The notes: generated by a model from the sequence alone, not told the origin. A stretch of DNA of 64,000 nucleotides from JAOADN01 sp049323795 (GCA_049323795.1 JBMOOH010000020.1:1-64000), one strand, 5' to 3'. Counted from the first letter of the stretch, positions 42,495-51,819 are shown. Translations and numbers: made by a program.

Positions 42495-43802
42495 ATGTCC
42501 ATCTCGTCCTCGCTCAACGCGGGCGTCGCGGGGCTCAGCGCCAACGCGACCAGGCTCGCCACCATCTCCGACAACATCGCCAACTCCGGCACCTATGGCT
42601 ACAAGCGCGCATCGGCCGATTTCGAGAATTTCGTCATCGACAACGGCCGCAACGCGGGAACCTATTCCGCCGGCGGGGTCCGTGCCGTCACCAGCCGGTT
42701 GATCGACGAACAGGGCGCGCCGGTCTCGACCTCGAATCCTCTCGATCTTGCGGTGTCGGGACGCGGCATGCTGCCGGTGACGCCGGCTGTATCGCTGGGG
42801 GCGAGCTCCGGCTCCCGGCCGCTGATGATGACAACGACCGGTGCCTTCCGGACGGACGAGCAGGGGGTGCTCACGACCCAGTCGGGGCTGGTCCTGCTCG
42901 GCTGGCCCGCCAACGCGAACGGAACCATTCCTGTCCTGCCGCGCGACACCACGGCCGGCCTGGTCCCGGTCACGATCAACGCCAACCAGACCGCCGGCGA
43001 CCCGACCACGGCCGTGAACCTGGGGGTCAACCTGCCCGCAACCGACACCCAGTCGGGATCGCCCGGCACGACGCTGCCGCTGTCGGTGGAGTATTTCGGC
43101 AACCTCGGCACCTCCGAGTCGCTCGGCATCGACTTCACGCCCACGGTGCCGGCCAGCGGGGCGTCGAACACCTGGACGATGGTGGTCCGGGACTCGGCGC
43201 AGGCGGGCGCGGTGGTCGGCGAATACACGCTCGTCTTCGACAACTCGCGCACGAACGGCGGCACCCTCGCCTCGGTCACGACCGTCTCCGGCGGGGCCTA
43301 CGACCCCGCGACCGGCACGCTGGGGCTGACCGTGGCAGGCGGGCCGCTGACCGTCACCATCGGCAAGCTCGGCGATTCGAACGGTCTCACGCAGCTTTCC
43401 GACAGCTTTGCGCCGACCTCGATCACCAAGGACGGATCGCCCGTGGGGAATCTGACGCGCGTCGAAGTGGACGCGAAGGGGTTCATCACCGCCACCTACG
43501 ACACCGGCTTCACCCGGCGTCTCTACCAGATTCCGCTGGTCGATGTGCCGAACCCCAACGGTCTCGTCTCGCTCAACAGCCAGACCTATCAGGTGTCGCC
43601 GGATTCGGGCTCGTTCTTCCTCTGGGATGCCGGCGACGGGCCGACCGGGGCGGTGCTCGGGTATGCACGCGAGGGCTCCACCACCGATGTGGCGGCCGAA
43701 CTGACCGCCCTCATCCAGACCCAGCGCGCCTACTCCTCGAATGCCAAGGTCATCCAGACGGTGGACGAGATGCTGCAGGAAACCACCAACATCAAGCGCT
43801 GA
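42495..43802 (+). CDS. flgE: Flagellar hook protein FlgE
   Basis: FlgE is the hook subunit. The 435-residue protein starts MSISSSLNAGVAGLSANATR, has the family motif ISDNIANSGTYGYKRASADF, a large variable middle, and the C-terminal rod/hook segment VAAELTALIQTQRAYSSNAK followed by VIQTVDEMLQETTNIKR. It lies 69 bp after motB and 15 bp before flgK. Confidence 0.95.
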   Translation: MSISSSLNAGVAGLSANATRLATISDNIANSGTYGYKRASADFENFVIDNGRNAGTYSAGGVRAVTSRLIDEQGAPVSTSNPLDLAVSGRGMLPVTPAVSLGASSGSRPLMMTTTGAFRTDEQGVLTTQSGLVLLGWPANANGTIPVLPRDTTAGLVPVTINANQTAGDPTTAVNLGVNLPATDTQSGSPGTTLPLSVEYFGNLGTSESLGIDFTPTVPASGASNTWTMVVRDSAQAGAVVGEYTLVFDNSRTNGGTLASVTTVSGGAYDPATGTLGLTVAGGPLTVTIGKLGDSNGLTQLSDSFAPTSITKDGSPVGNLTRVEVDAKGFITATYDTGFTRRLYQIPLVDVPNPNGLVSLNSQTYQVSPDSGSFFLWDAGDGPTGAVLGYAREGSTTDVAAELTALIQTQRAYSSNAKVIQTVDEMLQETTNIKR

Positions 43803-43817
43803 GGCGGGGGCTGACCG

Positions 43818-45278
43818 ATGTCGATCTCGGCCGCGCTCGGCAATGCACTGAGCGGTCTCACGGCATCCTCCCGGTCGGGCGAGGTGATCTCCGCCAACGT
43901 CGCCAACGCGATGAACGAAAGCTACGCGCGACGCGAGATCGAGCTTGCCTCGGCGAGCCTCGGCGGGCGCGGCACGGGCGTGGCGGTCGTCGGCGTCCAG
44001 CGCGTCGTCAACATGGCGGCGGTCGCGGACCGGCGCCTTGCCGAGGCGGAGAATGGCGACGCCAGCCTGCGCGCGGCATTCCACGCGCGTGCCGAGCAGG
44101 CCGTCGGCGATCCCTCCGATCCCGGCTCGATCCCGGGCCGCATCACCGCGCTCGAGGCGAGTCTCGTCGAGGCGGCCGCACGGCCCGACAGCGGCACCCG
44201 GCTCGCGTCGGTCGTCGGCGCGGCCCGCAGTCTCGCCGCCGAACTCAACGCGGCCAGCGCCGCTGTCCAGGCCGCAAGGACGGAGGCGGATTCGGGCATC
44301 GCCCGCGATGTGCGGACGCTAAACGAGACGCTGGCCTCGATCGACCGCCTGAACACCGACATCACCACCTATCGCGCGGCCGGACGGGACGCGAACGGGC
44401 TGTTCGACCGGCGCCAGAAGCTTGTCGACTCGATCGCCGCGATCGTCCCGATCCGGGAGTATCCGCGCGCCAACGGCCAGATCGCGCTGTTCACCAGCGG
44501 GGGGGCGGTGCTGGTGGACGGGCGGGCCTCGGCGTTCGGGTTCTCGCCCACGGACCCGATCGTGGCGGAGATGTCGCTTGCCGGGGGGGCCCTGTCCGGA
44601 CTGACCCTGAACGGACGGCCGGTCGATGCGCGGGCTGACGGCCTCCTCGGCGGCGGCCGGCTGTCCGCCGCCTTTGCCGTCCGCGACGAGATCGCCCCGG
44701 CCGCGCAGGCCGAACTCGACGCGCTTGCGCGGGACCTGTACGACCGTTTCGCGTCGTCCGCAGTCGATCCGACGCTGGCGCCCGGAGCGCCGGGCCTTCT
44801 TACCGACGCGGGCGCCGCCCTCGATCCTCTGGCGGAGACCGGACTTTCCGGCCGCATCGCCGTGAATCCCGCAGTGGACCCGGCCCGGGGCGGCCAGACC
44901 TGGCGCGTCCGCGACGGTATCGGCGCCGCAACCCAGGGCCCGGTCGGCGATGCGGCGCTCCTGACCGCGCTGTCCGGGGCGCTGTCCGCCCGCAGGCCGC
45001 CGGCGAGCGGCAGCCTGACGGCATCGTCGCTGACGGCCGGCGGTCTGGCGGCAGCAGTCCTGTCGGTGTCCTCACGCGCCCGCCTCGACGCCGAGCAGGA
45101 GGCGACCTCTGCCGCCTTCCGGGCAACGGCGCTGTCGGAACTGATCCTCGCCGACGGTGTCGATTCGGACGCCGAGATGCAGAAGCTGCTGCTTGTCGAA
45201 CAGACTTACAGCGCCAATGCCCAGGTGATGCGGACCATGGACGCACTCCTGACCGAACTGATGGGGATCCTGCGATGA
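43818..45278 (+). CDS. flgK: Hook-filament junction protein FlgK
   Basis: FlgK (HAP1) joins hook and filament. The 486-residue protein begins MSISAALGNALSGLTASSRS with VISANVANAMNESYARREIE; the middle includes LFDRRQKLVDSIAAIVPIRE, and it ends with the family C-terminus MQKLLLVEQTYSANAQVMRT. Coupled to flgL by an ATGA overlap. Confidence 0.94.
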   Translation: MSISAALGNALSGLTASSRSGEVISANVANAMNESYARREIELASASLGGRGTGVAVVGVQRVVNMAAVADRRLAEAENGDASLRAAFHARAEQAVGDPSDPGSIPGRITALEASLVEAAARPDSGTRLASVVGAARSLAAELNAASAAVQAARTEADSGIARDVRTLNETLASIDRLNTDITTYRAAGRDANGLFDRRQKLVDSIAAIVPIREYPRANGQIALFTSGGAVLVDGRASAFGFSPTDPIVAEMSLAGGALSGLTLNGRPVDARADGLLGGGRLSAAFAVRDEIAPAAQAELDALARDLYDRFASSAVDPTLAPGAPGLLTDAGAALDPLAETGLSGRIAVNPAVDPARGGQTWRVRDGIGAATQGPVGDAALLTALSGALSARRPPASGSLTASSLTAGGLAAAVLSVSSRARLDAEQEATSAAFRATALSELILADGVDSDAEMQKLLLVEQTYSANAQVMRTMDALLTELMGILR

Positions 45279-46291
45279 GCTTCGTGTCGATCGGCGATCT
45301 GGCGCAGTCGCTGCAGCTCCGCCGCGCCTCGGGGGAGCTGCAGAAGCGCCAGGACATCCTGACGCGGGAGCTTTCGACCGGCAGGGTGTCGGACCGCGCG
45401 GCTGCGGTGCAGGGCGACCAGCGCGCGGTCTCGGCGATCGAGCGGTCGATCACGATCCTGCGTTCGCAGGCGACCGCCGCGGCCGAGGCATCGCTCTTCG
45501 CGGCGACGATGCAGACCGCGCTCGGCACGGCCCAGGACGCGGCCGACACCCTTGCACCGGATCTTCTTTCGGCGTCCTCGATGAAAGCTCCGCCGCAGGT
45601 CGATGCCCTGGCGGCAGCGGGCCGCGGCAGGTTCGATGCGGTCGTGGCGGCGCTGAACGCGCAGGCGGCGGGGCGCTATGTGTTGTCCGGCACCGCGACC
45701 GACAGCGTGCCGCTCGCCCCTGCCGCGGACATCCTCGCGTCGATCGAGGCCGCGACGGCAGGCCTGGTCACGGTGGCGGACATCCGGTCTGCGGTGGCCG
45801 GCTGGTTCGACGCCCCGGCGGGCGGCGGCGGTTTCCTGGACCTTGCCTACGGGGGCAATGCCGCCCCGCCCGGGCCGTTCCCCCTCGGCGAGGGCGAGGC
45901 GCTGGCGCTTCCGGCCACGGCGTCGGACCCTGCGGTGCGGGACCTCCTGCGGGGACTGGCCACCGCCGCACTGGTGGCCCGGGGCGCTCTTGCCGGAGAC
46001 CCTGCCGCCCGCGCGCAACTGCTGACCGGGGCAGGCCGGACCATTGCCGACGCGGGCGGCCGGATCGTTGCCCTGCGGGCCGAGATCGGCGTCGCGGAAG
46101 AGCGCATTGCCGCTGCGACGACCCGGATCGCGTCAGAGGACTCCGCGCTTCGCATCGCGCGGAGCGGCCTTGTCGAGGTCGATCCCTACGAGACCGCATC
46201 CGCGCTCACGCAGGTGGAAACGCAGATCGAGACCCTCTACGCCCTTACCGTCCGGATGTCGCGGCTCTCGCTGACGGACTGGCTGCGGTGA
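45275..46291 (+). CDS. flgL: Hook-filament junction protein FlgL
   Basis: FlgL (HAP3) lies between FlgK and the filament and resembles flagellin at both ends. The 338-residue protein starts MSFVSIGDLAQSLQLRRASG, has KRQDILTRELSTGRVSDRAA at the N-terminus, and ends EVDPYETASALTQVETQIET and LYALTVRMSRLSLTDWLR. It overlaps flgK and flgI by 4 bp each. Confidence 0.9.
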   Translation: MSFVSIGDLAQSLQLRRASGELQKRQDILTRELSTGRVSDRAAAVQGDQRAVSAIERSITILRSQATAAAEASLFAATMQTALGTAQDAADTLAPDLLSASSMKAPPQVDALAAAGRGRFDAVVAALNAQAAGRYVLSGTATDSVPLAPAADILASIEAATAGLVTVADIRSAVAGWFDAPAGGGGFLDLAYGGNAAPPGPFPLGEGEALALPATASDPAVRDLLRGLATAALVARGALAGDPAARAQLLTGAGRTIADAGGRIVALRAEIGVAEERIAAATTRIASEDSALRIARSGLVEVDPYETASALTQVETQIETLYALTVRMSRLSLTDWLR

Positions 46292-47409
46292 CGGGGCTTC
46301 CGCGCCTGTCTGCGGCAGCCTGGCTTGCCGTCGCGCTCTGCCTCCTTCCCGCGCCCGCGGCCTCACAGTCGATCCGGATAAAGGACCTGGTCGAGGTCGA
46401 CGGCGTCCGCGGCAACGACCTCCTCGGGTATGGCCTCGTGGTGGGACTGAACGGCACCGGCGACGGGCTGCGCAACTCGCCCTTCACCGAAGAGATCATG
46501 TCCAACATGCTCGAACGGCTCGGGGTGAACGTGACCGGCGAGCAGGTGCGTCCGCGCAACGTCGCAGCCGTCCTCGTGACCGCAACGCTGCCCCCGTTCG
46601 CCCGCGCCGGAAGCCGGTTCGACGTAACCGTCTCCGCGATCGGCGATGCCAAGAGTCTGCTTGGCGGCACCCTCGTCATGACGCCTCTCAAGGCGGCGGA
46701 CGGGCAGATCTACGGGGTGGCGCAAGGCACCATCCTTGCCGGCGGTGCATCGGCCGAGGGAGCGGGCGCGCGCGTCGTGCAGGGGGTGCCGACCGCCGGC
46801 TCGATCGCCTTCGGGGGCCGGGTGGAGCGCGAGGTCGGTTTCGACTTCGCCTCGCTCACCGTCATCCGGCTGGCACTCCGCTCGCCCGACTTCACCACCG
46901 CGAGACGGATCGAGGAAGCGGTGAACCGGGAATTCGGCCGCCCGGTGGCCCGGATGACCGACCCCGGCACGGTCGCCCTCGACATCGGATCGGTTCGCGC
47001 GGCCTCGCCTGCCCATGTGATCGAGCGGATCGAGAACCTGACGGTGGAGCCGGCCACGCGGGCCCGCGTCGTCATCGACCAGCGGTCGGGTACCATCGTC
47101 ATGGGTGCGGATGTCCGGATCAGTCCGGTGGCGGTCAGCCAGGGCAACCTCACGCTGCGCGTCGAGGAGGTGCCCCAGGCCGTCCAGCCCAATCCGTTCT
47201 CCCGCGGCGAGACGGTGGTCGTGCCGAGAACCCGGGCCGACATCACCAACGAACCCGGCATCGGCTTTGCGCAGGTCGGGGGCGAGACCAGCCTGTCCGA
47301 GGTCGTGTCCGGCCTGAATGCGCTGGGAGTCGCCCCGCGCGACATGATCGACATTCTCATGAGCATCCATGCCGCCGGCGCGCTCTATGCCGATATCGTG
47401 ATGCAGTAG
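46288..47409 (+). CDS. flgI: Flagellar P-ring protein FlgI
   Basis: FlgI forms the periplasmic P-ring. The 373-residue protein has a signal peptide (AAWLAVALCLLPAPAASQS) and the conserved start SIRIKDLVEVDGVRGNDLLG, then GYGLVVGLNGTGDG. The C-terminus has LSEVVSGLNALGVAPRDMID and ILMSIHAAGALYADIVMQ. The start is GTG 46288, overlapping the flgL stop. Its partners flgA and flgH are in the flgB operon. It ends the second flagellar segment. Confidence 0.96.
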   Translation: MTGLPRLSAAAWLAVALCLLPAPAASQSIRIKDLVEVDGVRGNDLLGYGLVVGLNGTGDGLRNSPFTEEIMSNMLERLGVNVTGEQVRPRNVAAVLVTATLPPFARAGSRFDVTVSAIGDAKSLLGGTLVMTPLKAADGQIYGVAQGTILAGGASAEGAGARVVQGVPTAGSIAFGGRVEREVGFDFASLTVIRLALRSPDFTTARRIEEAVNREFGRPVARMTDPGTVALDIGSVRAASPAHVIERIENLTVEPATRARVVIDQRSGTIVMGADVRISPVAVSQGNLTLRVEEVPQAVQPNPFSRGETVVVPRTRADITNEPGIGFAQVGGETSLSEVVSGLNALGVAPRDMIDILMSIHAAGALYADIVMQ

Positions 47410-47469
47410 ACCGGGCGCGGACCAGGCCCGGCGTCTTGGCGGCCGGGGACCGGCGGGGGAAGGGCCGAT

Positions 47470-47489
47470 GCGCCGGACGCCTCCGGCGC
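47470..47489. terminator. Hairpin downstream of flgI
   Basis: GCGCCGGA and TCCGGCGC pair perfectly around CGCC, 61 bp past the flgI stop. No U tract. Confidence 0.4.
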
Positions 47490-47540
47490 CCGGTCCTCCT
47501 GCCCGTGCGTTCTTCGGCATGGCTTTCCCGGGCCCTTGCG

Positions 47541-47568
47541 CCGCGACGCCCGGTTGGCGGCGTCGCGG
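47541..47568 (+). terminator. Strong hairpin between flgI and era
   Basis: CCGCGACGCC (47541-47550) pairs perfectly with GGCGTCGCGG (47559-47568) over an 8-base loop and is followed by GTTTC. It probably ends the motB-flgI transcript before era. Confidence 0.6.
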
Positions 47569-47628
47569 GTTTCAATCCGCATCCTTTGCCGTTAAACAGC
47601 GATGCCTGCCTGAACGGAGAGCCCAGAC

Positions 47629-48537
47629 TTGACCCGTGCCGGATTCGTCGCCCTGATCGGAGAGCCGAACGCCGGCAAGTCCACCCTTCTGAACCGCATG
47701 GTCGGGGCCAAGGTCTCGATCGTCACGCACAAGGTCCAGACGACCCGCACCCGCATCCGGGGGATCGCGATGCGGGGCGGGACGCAGATCGTCTTCGTTG
47801 ATACCCCGGGCCTCTTCCGGCCACGGCGCAAGCTCGATCGCGCGATGGTCGCGGCGGCCTGGGGCGGGGCGGCGGATGCCGACATCGTCGTCCTTCTGGT
47901 CGAGGCGCATCGCGGCCTGACCGGGGGTATGCGGGCGATCCTCGCGGAACTCGCCGACAAGGCCAGGGGCGCGCGTGTCGCGCTCGCCATCAACAAGATC
48001 GACAAGGTGAAGGCGGAAACCCTTCTGGCCCTCGCCGGGGAGATGAACGCCGCCCACCCGTTCGAGAAGACCTTCATGATCTCGGCCGAAAAGGGCTATG
48101 GTGTCGAGGATCTGAAGGACTGGCTCGCCGCCGAGCTTCCCGAAGGCCCGTGGTTCTATCCCGAGGATCAGATCGCCGACCTTCCGATGCGGATGATCGC
48201 GGCCGAGATCACCCGCGAGAAGCTGACGCTCCGCCTGCACGAGGAACTGCCCTACCAGCTCACCGTCGAGACCGAGAAATGGGAGGAAAGGCCCGACGGA
48301 TCGGCCCGTGTCGACCAGATCGTCTATGTCGCCCGGGACGGACACAAGGGCATCGTCCTCGGCAAGGGCGGCGAGACGATCAAGGCCATAGGGCAGGCCG
48401 CGCGCACCGAGCTGGCCGAGTTCATGGGCCGGCCCGTCCACCTCTTCCTGACCGTGAAGGTCCGCGAGAACTGGATGGACGAGGCCGAGCGCTATTCCGA
48501 GATGGGCCTCGACATCAGGGACGCGAAGCAGCCCTAG
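47629..48537 (+). CDS. era: GTPase Era
   Basis: Era is a GTPase that binds 16S rRNA during 30S maturation. The 302-residue protein has G1 GEPNAGKS (10-17), G3 DTPG, G4 NKID and a C-terminal KH domain with VLGKGGETIKAIGQAARTEL. The start is TTG 47629 with GGAGA ahead. It is separated from rnc, its usual neighbour. Its stop shares CTAG with the stop of the convergent regulator gene. Confidence 0.96.
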   Translation: MTRAGFVALIGEPNAGKSTLLNRMVGAKVSIVTHKVQTTRTRIRGIAMRGGTQIVFVDTPGLFRPRRKLDRAMVAAAWGGAADADIVVLLVEAHRGLTGGMRAILAELADKARGARVALAINKIDKVKAETLLALAGEMNAAHPFEKTFMISAEKGYGVEDLKDWLAAELPEGPWFYPEDQIADLPMRMIAAEITREKLTLRLHEELPYQLTVETEKWEERPDGSARVDQIVYVARDGHKGIVLGKGGETIKAIGQAARTELAEFMGRPVHLFLTVKVRENWMDEAERYSEMGLDIRDAKQP

Positions 48538-48908
48538 GCCGGGCCCTCGTCCTCGAACCCGTCATCCAGGAGCTCGCGTTCGAGAAAGCGCTCGAAGGCA
48601 TCGAGGTCGACCCTCTCCACCTGTCCGAACCCCTCGATCCAGACGATCGCATCCTGCATGGCATCGGGGTTCAGCTTGCACCACTTCACCCGCCCGCGCT
48701 TTTCCTGCTGGATCAGTCCCGCCCCGGCGAGCACGGCGAGGTGCTTCGAGATCGCCGCAAGCGATATCTCGAACGGCGTGGCGACGTCGGTGACGGCCAT
48801 GTCGTCCTCGAGGAGCATGGTGAGGATGCGCCGCCGCGTGCTGTCCGAAAGCGCCGCGAAGATCGCGTCGAGTGTGGCCTCTGCGCCGTGTTCGGGGGAT
48901 GGTTGCAT
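48534..48908 (-). CDS. ArsR-family winged-helix transcriptional regulator
   Basis: The 124-residue protein has an ArsR-type winged helix: ATLDAIFAALSDSTRRRILT, MLLEDDMAVTDVATPFEISL, and the recognition helix region AAISKHLAVLAGAGLIQQEK, then RGRVKWCKLNP. It lacks the usual paired cysteines of metal sensors, so it may belong to the group that controls adjacent AHSA1/SRPBCC or transport genes; no such gene is next to it here. ATG 48908 is used; a longer start at 48959 is possible. Confidence 0.82.
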   Translation of the reverse strand: MQPSPEHGAEATLDAIFAALSDSTRRRILTMLLEDDMAVTDVATPFEISLAAISKHLAVLAGAGLIQQEKRGRVKWCKLNPDAMQDAIVWIEGFGQVERVDLDAFERFLERELLDDGFEDEGPA

Positions 48909-49066
48909 GACAGTGTGATGCCCGCATCCGCCCGAACGGTCAACCGCCGGGTTGAACATCGGTTCGCCGCCGGCATGCCGCCCCGCGGCCGGGGCTGTGT
49001 GGCCGCTTTCCCCATAATCCAGACTTTTCAAAGGATTGAGAGCGGCCCCGGGCCGCAGCAGGGACC

Positions 49067-49095
49067 TTGACTCCTTGTGCGTCAGTCCGTAGCTA
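49067..49095 (+). promoter_or_regulatory. Possible atp operon promoter
   Basis: TTGACT (49067-49072), a 17-base spacer and TAGCTA (49090-49095) lie 28 bp ahead of the atpI ATG. The -35 box is good, the -10 box poor. Confidence 0.35.
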
Positions 49096-49122
49096 CACCG
49101 CAACTTCCGAAGGGGGCTTCCG

Positions 49123-49452
49123 ATGCCTGAGGAACCCGATCCCGACCGCCTCAGACGGCTCGAGGAACGGATCGCCGAAGCGAGGCGGGCCACCGCGCCC
49201 CGGCCCCCGCAGGAAGAGCACTACGGCCAGGCCAGTCAGGGCTGGCGGATGGTGATCGAACTGGTCTCCGGTCTGGGGATCGGGTTCGTCATCGGATACG
49301 GGTTGGACTGGCTCTTCGGCACCCTGCCCGTGTTTCTGGTGGCGATGACGTTGCTGGGTTTCGCGGCGGGCGTGAAGACGATGCTCCGCACCGCCGAGGA
49401 GATCCGGAAGGGACAGCATCCGGCGTCGCCGGGTCGGGACGAGGGGGACTGA
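49123..49452 (+). CDS. atpI: F0F1 ATP synthase assembly protein AtpI
   Basis: AtpI helps assemble the c-ring. The 109-residue product has a charged N-terminus (DPDRLRRLEERIAEARRAT) and two membrane helices (VIELVSGLGIGFVIGYGLDW, FLVAMTLLGFAAGVKTML). It opens the F0 operon, one base before the atpB start. Confidence 0.9.
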   Translation: MPEEPDPDRLRRLEERIAEARRATAPRPPQEEHYGQASQGWRMVIELVSGLGIGFVIGYGLDWLFGTLPVFLVAMTLLGFAAGVKTMLRTAEEIRKGQHPASPGRDEGD

Positions 49453-49453
49453 A

Positions 49454-50221
49454 TTGGCGGAAGATGCAAGCGAAGGCCTGGTTTTCAAGCCGATGGAGCA
49501 GTTCACGGTCAAGCCGCTGTTCGGCGGGACCGAGATCGAGTGGTACACGATCACCAACGTGACCCTCTGGATGGCCGTGACTGTCGCCGCAATCGCCATC
49601 CTCTTCGTCATCGGCACCAGCCGCCGGGCGATCATTCCCTCGCGCCTGCAGTCGGTCGCGGAACTTGCCTACGGCTTCGTCTACAAGATGGTCGAGGACG
49701 TGACCGGCCATGACGGGGTGAGGTACTTCCCCTACATCTTCACGCTGTTCCTGTTCATCGTGTTCTCCAACTTCATCGGGCTCATTCCGGGCTCCTTCAC
49801 GACCACGGCCCAGATCGCCGTCACCGGGGTCCTTGCGATCCTGGTGTTCCTCACGGTCACGGTCCTCGGCTTCGTGAAGAACGGGGCGGCCTTCCTCGGG
49901 CTCTTCTGGGTGTCCTCGGCGCCCCTGCCGCTCCGGCCCGTGCTCGCCGTGATCGAGATCATCAGCTATTTCGTCCGGCCGGTAAGCCACTCCATCCGAC
50001 TTGCCGGCAACATCATGGCCGGCCACGCGGTCGTCAAGGTCTTCGCGGCCTTTGCACCCCTTGTCCTGATGTCCGGGATCGGCGTTCTGGTGACCCCGCT
50101 TTCGATCCTCGCCATCACCGCGATGTTCGGGCTCGATGTCCTCGTGGCCTTCATCCAGGCCTACGTCTTCACGATCCTGACCTGTGTCTACATGCGCGAC
50201 GCGCTGCATCCGCATCACTGA
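49454..50221 (+). CDS. atpB: ATP synthase F0 subunit a
   Basis: Subunit a forms the proton half-channels. The 255-residue protein has five or six membrane helices. The essential arginine is in SHSIRLAGNIMAGHAVVKVF, and the C-terminal helix is LVAFIQAYVFTILTCVYMRD. The start is TTG 49454 (MAEDASEGLVFKPMEQF). It is followed by atpE after 77 bp. Confidence 0.96.
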   Translation: MAEDASEGLVFKPMEQFTVKPLFGGTEIEWYTITNVTLWMAVTVAAIAILFVIGTSRRAIIPSRLQSVAELAYGFVYKMVEDVTGHDGVRYFPYIFTLFLFIVFSNFIGLIPGSFTTTAQIAVTGVLAILVFLTVTVLGFVKNGAAFLGLFWVSSAPLPLRPVLAVIEIISYFVRPVSHSIRLAGNIMAGHAVVKVFAAFAPLVLMSGIGVLVTPLSILAITAMFGLDVLVAFIQAYVFTILTCVYMRDALHPHH

Positions 50222-50298
50222 TCGCCGGTCCCGAAACCTCCCGGGCCATCGCCCGGACAACCGCAACGCAAACCAACACCTCGAAGGAGTGACAGAGA

Positions 50299-50535
50299 AT
50301 GCAAGGCAATATCGTTCTGATGGGCGCCTACATCGGTGCCGGCCTCGCCTGCATGGGCATGGGCGGGGCCGCTATGGGGGTGGGCAACGTCGCGGGGAAC
50401 TTCCTCGCCGGGGCGCTGCGCAACCCCTCGGCCGCCGCGGGGCAGACCGCGACGCTCTTCATCGGCATCGCCTTCGCCGAAGCGCTCGGGATCTTCTCGT
50501 TCCTCGTCGCGCTTCTGCTCATGTTCGCCGTCTGA
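50299..50535 (+). CDS. atpE: ATP synthase F0 subunit c
   Basis: Subunit c makes the rotor ring. The 78-residue protein is two hydrophobic helices joined by a polar loop (RNPSAAAGQ). The proton-carrying carboxylate is E61 in IGIAFAEALGIF. A GGAGTGA ribosome site precedes ATG 50299. Confidence 0.97.
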   Translation: MQGNIVLMGAYIGAGLACMGMGGAAMGVGNVAGNFLAGALRNPSAAAGQTATLFIGIAFAEALGIFSFLVALLLMFAV

Positions 50536-50600
50536 TCCTGAACCGCCAGGTGCCGGACGGGCATGCCGCCCGTCCCCCGATTCCGGAGCAGGAGTAGATC

Positions 50601-51152
50601 ATGGCGACCGATACGGAAGCGGCCGGTGCAGTGGCCGAAGCCGCTGGCAAGGCGGCCGAGAAAGCCGGCATGCCGCAACTCGACTTCTCGACCTTCCCGA
50701 ACCAGATCTTCTGGCTCGCGGTGGCGCTCGTCGCGATCTGGGCGGTGCTTCATACCACCGGGCTGCCCCGTGTGGCCTCCGTTCTGGCCGCGCGCGACGG
50801 CAGGATCAAGGGCGACATAGCAGCGGCGGAAGAGCTCAAGCGCAAGGCTGTCGAGGCCGAGAAGGCCTACACCCAGGCACTCGCCGATGCCCGCAGCGAG
50901 GCGGGCCGGATCGTCGCGGCGGCGAGGGCCGAGATCCAGAAGGATGTCGACGCGGCAACGGCCCGGGCCGATTCCGAGATCGCGGCGCGCGCCGCGGAGT
51001 CCGAAAGGCGGATCGCCGAGATCCGGGCCAGCGCCACGGAAGCGGTGGCGGAAGTCGCGCGGGATACCGCCCTGGCGGTTGTCTCGGCGCTGGGCGGCAC
51101 TGCCGACGACGCGGCCGTGCGGGCGGCGGTCGCGGCGCGGATGAAGGGATGA
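50601..51152 (+). CDS. atpX: ATP synthase F0 subunit b'
   Basis: The second b-type stalk subunit of photosynthetic and other alphaproteobacteria. The 183-residue product has an Ala-rich N-terminus, one membrane helix (FPNQIFWLAVALVAIWAVLH) and a long coiled coil (EELKRKAVEAEKAYTQALAD onward). It overlaps atpF by 4 bp. Confidence 0.93.
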   Translation: MATDTEAAGAVAEAAGKAAEKAGMPQLDFSTFPNQIFWLAVALVAIWAVLHTTGLPRVASVLAARDGRIKGDIAAAEELKRKAVEAEKAYTQALADARSEAGRIVAAARAEIQKDVDAATARADSEIAARAAESERRIAEIRASATEAVAEVARDTALAVVSALGGTADDAAVRAAVAARMKG

Positions 51153-51715
51153 CCGGCATGAAACGGCTCTCCGCTCTGGCGCCTTTCGCGGCCACGCCGG
51201 CCTTCGCCGCCGAGGGCGAACCCTTCTTCTCGCTCCGGTCGAGCGAGTTCGTCGTTGTCATCGCCCTGCTGGTCTTCATCGGCATCCTTATCTACTTCAA
51301 GGTGCCGTCGATCCTCGGCGGGTTGCTCGACAGGCGTGCGGCCGGGATCAAGGCCGACCTGGACGCCGCAAGGGCGCTCCACGACGAGGCCAAGGCCGTG
51401 CTTGCCTCCTACGAGGCCAAGTACCGCGAGATGAAGGCGCAGGCGGACCAGATCGTCGAACAGGCCAGGCGCGAGGCGATGGCGGCGGCCGAGCAGGCCA
51501 AGGCCGACCTCGAGGCGGCGATGGTCCGGCGCCTCGCCTCGGCCGAAGACCAGATCGCCTCGGCCGAAAAGGCCGCGATCCGGGACGTGCGCGACCGTGC
51601 CGTCGCCGTGGCCGTGGCCGCGGCCGGCGACGTGATCTCCGCCCGCATGACCGCCGCCGACCGGAACAAGCTGATCGAAGATGCGATCGGTTCGATGGCC
51701 ACGCGGCTGAACTGA
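51149..51715 (+). CDS. atpF: ATP synthase F0 subunit b
   Basis: The peripheral-stalk subunit, 188 residues. It has an N-terminal signal-like stretch (LSALAPFAATPAFAAEG), a membrane helix (SSEFVVVIALLVFIGILIYF), the KVPSILGGLLDRRAAGIKAD segment and a long coiled coil to the end. The start ATG 51149 overlaps atpX; ATG 51158 is possible. F1 genes are not in the window, as usual for alphaproteobacteria. A terminator follows. Confidence 0.94.
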   Translation: MTGMKRLSALAPFAATPAFAAEGEPFFSLRSSEFVVVIALLVFIGILIYFKVPSILGGLLDRRAAGIKADLDAARALHDEAKAVLASYEAKYREMKAQADQIVEQARREAMAAAEQAKADLEAAMVRRLASAEDQIASAEKAAIRDVRDRAVAVAVAAAGDVISARMTAADRNKLIEDAIGSMATRLN

Positions 51716-51737
51716 CCGCTTCGGGACAGTGAAGAAA

Positions 51738-51765
51738 AAAGGCCCGGTCGCCCGACCGGGCCTTT
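51738..51765. terminator. Bidirectional terminator between atpF and the OmpA gene
   Basis: An inverted repeat with 13-bp arms (AAAGGCCCGGTCG and its complement, two bases between) has TTTCTCC on the plus side and a run of six A (U tract on the minus side) at 51735-51740. It should terminate both convergent transcripts. Confidence 0.85.
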
Positions 51766-51819
51766 CTCCTTGCCGCCGACGTGGCGCGCCGCGCAGGGCG
51801 CGCCACGGGAGGGACGATC

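Noticed and set aside
42447..44084. A 545-codon minus-strand frame opposite flgE
   Set aside because: Antisense of flgE and the start of flgK; no family resemblance.
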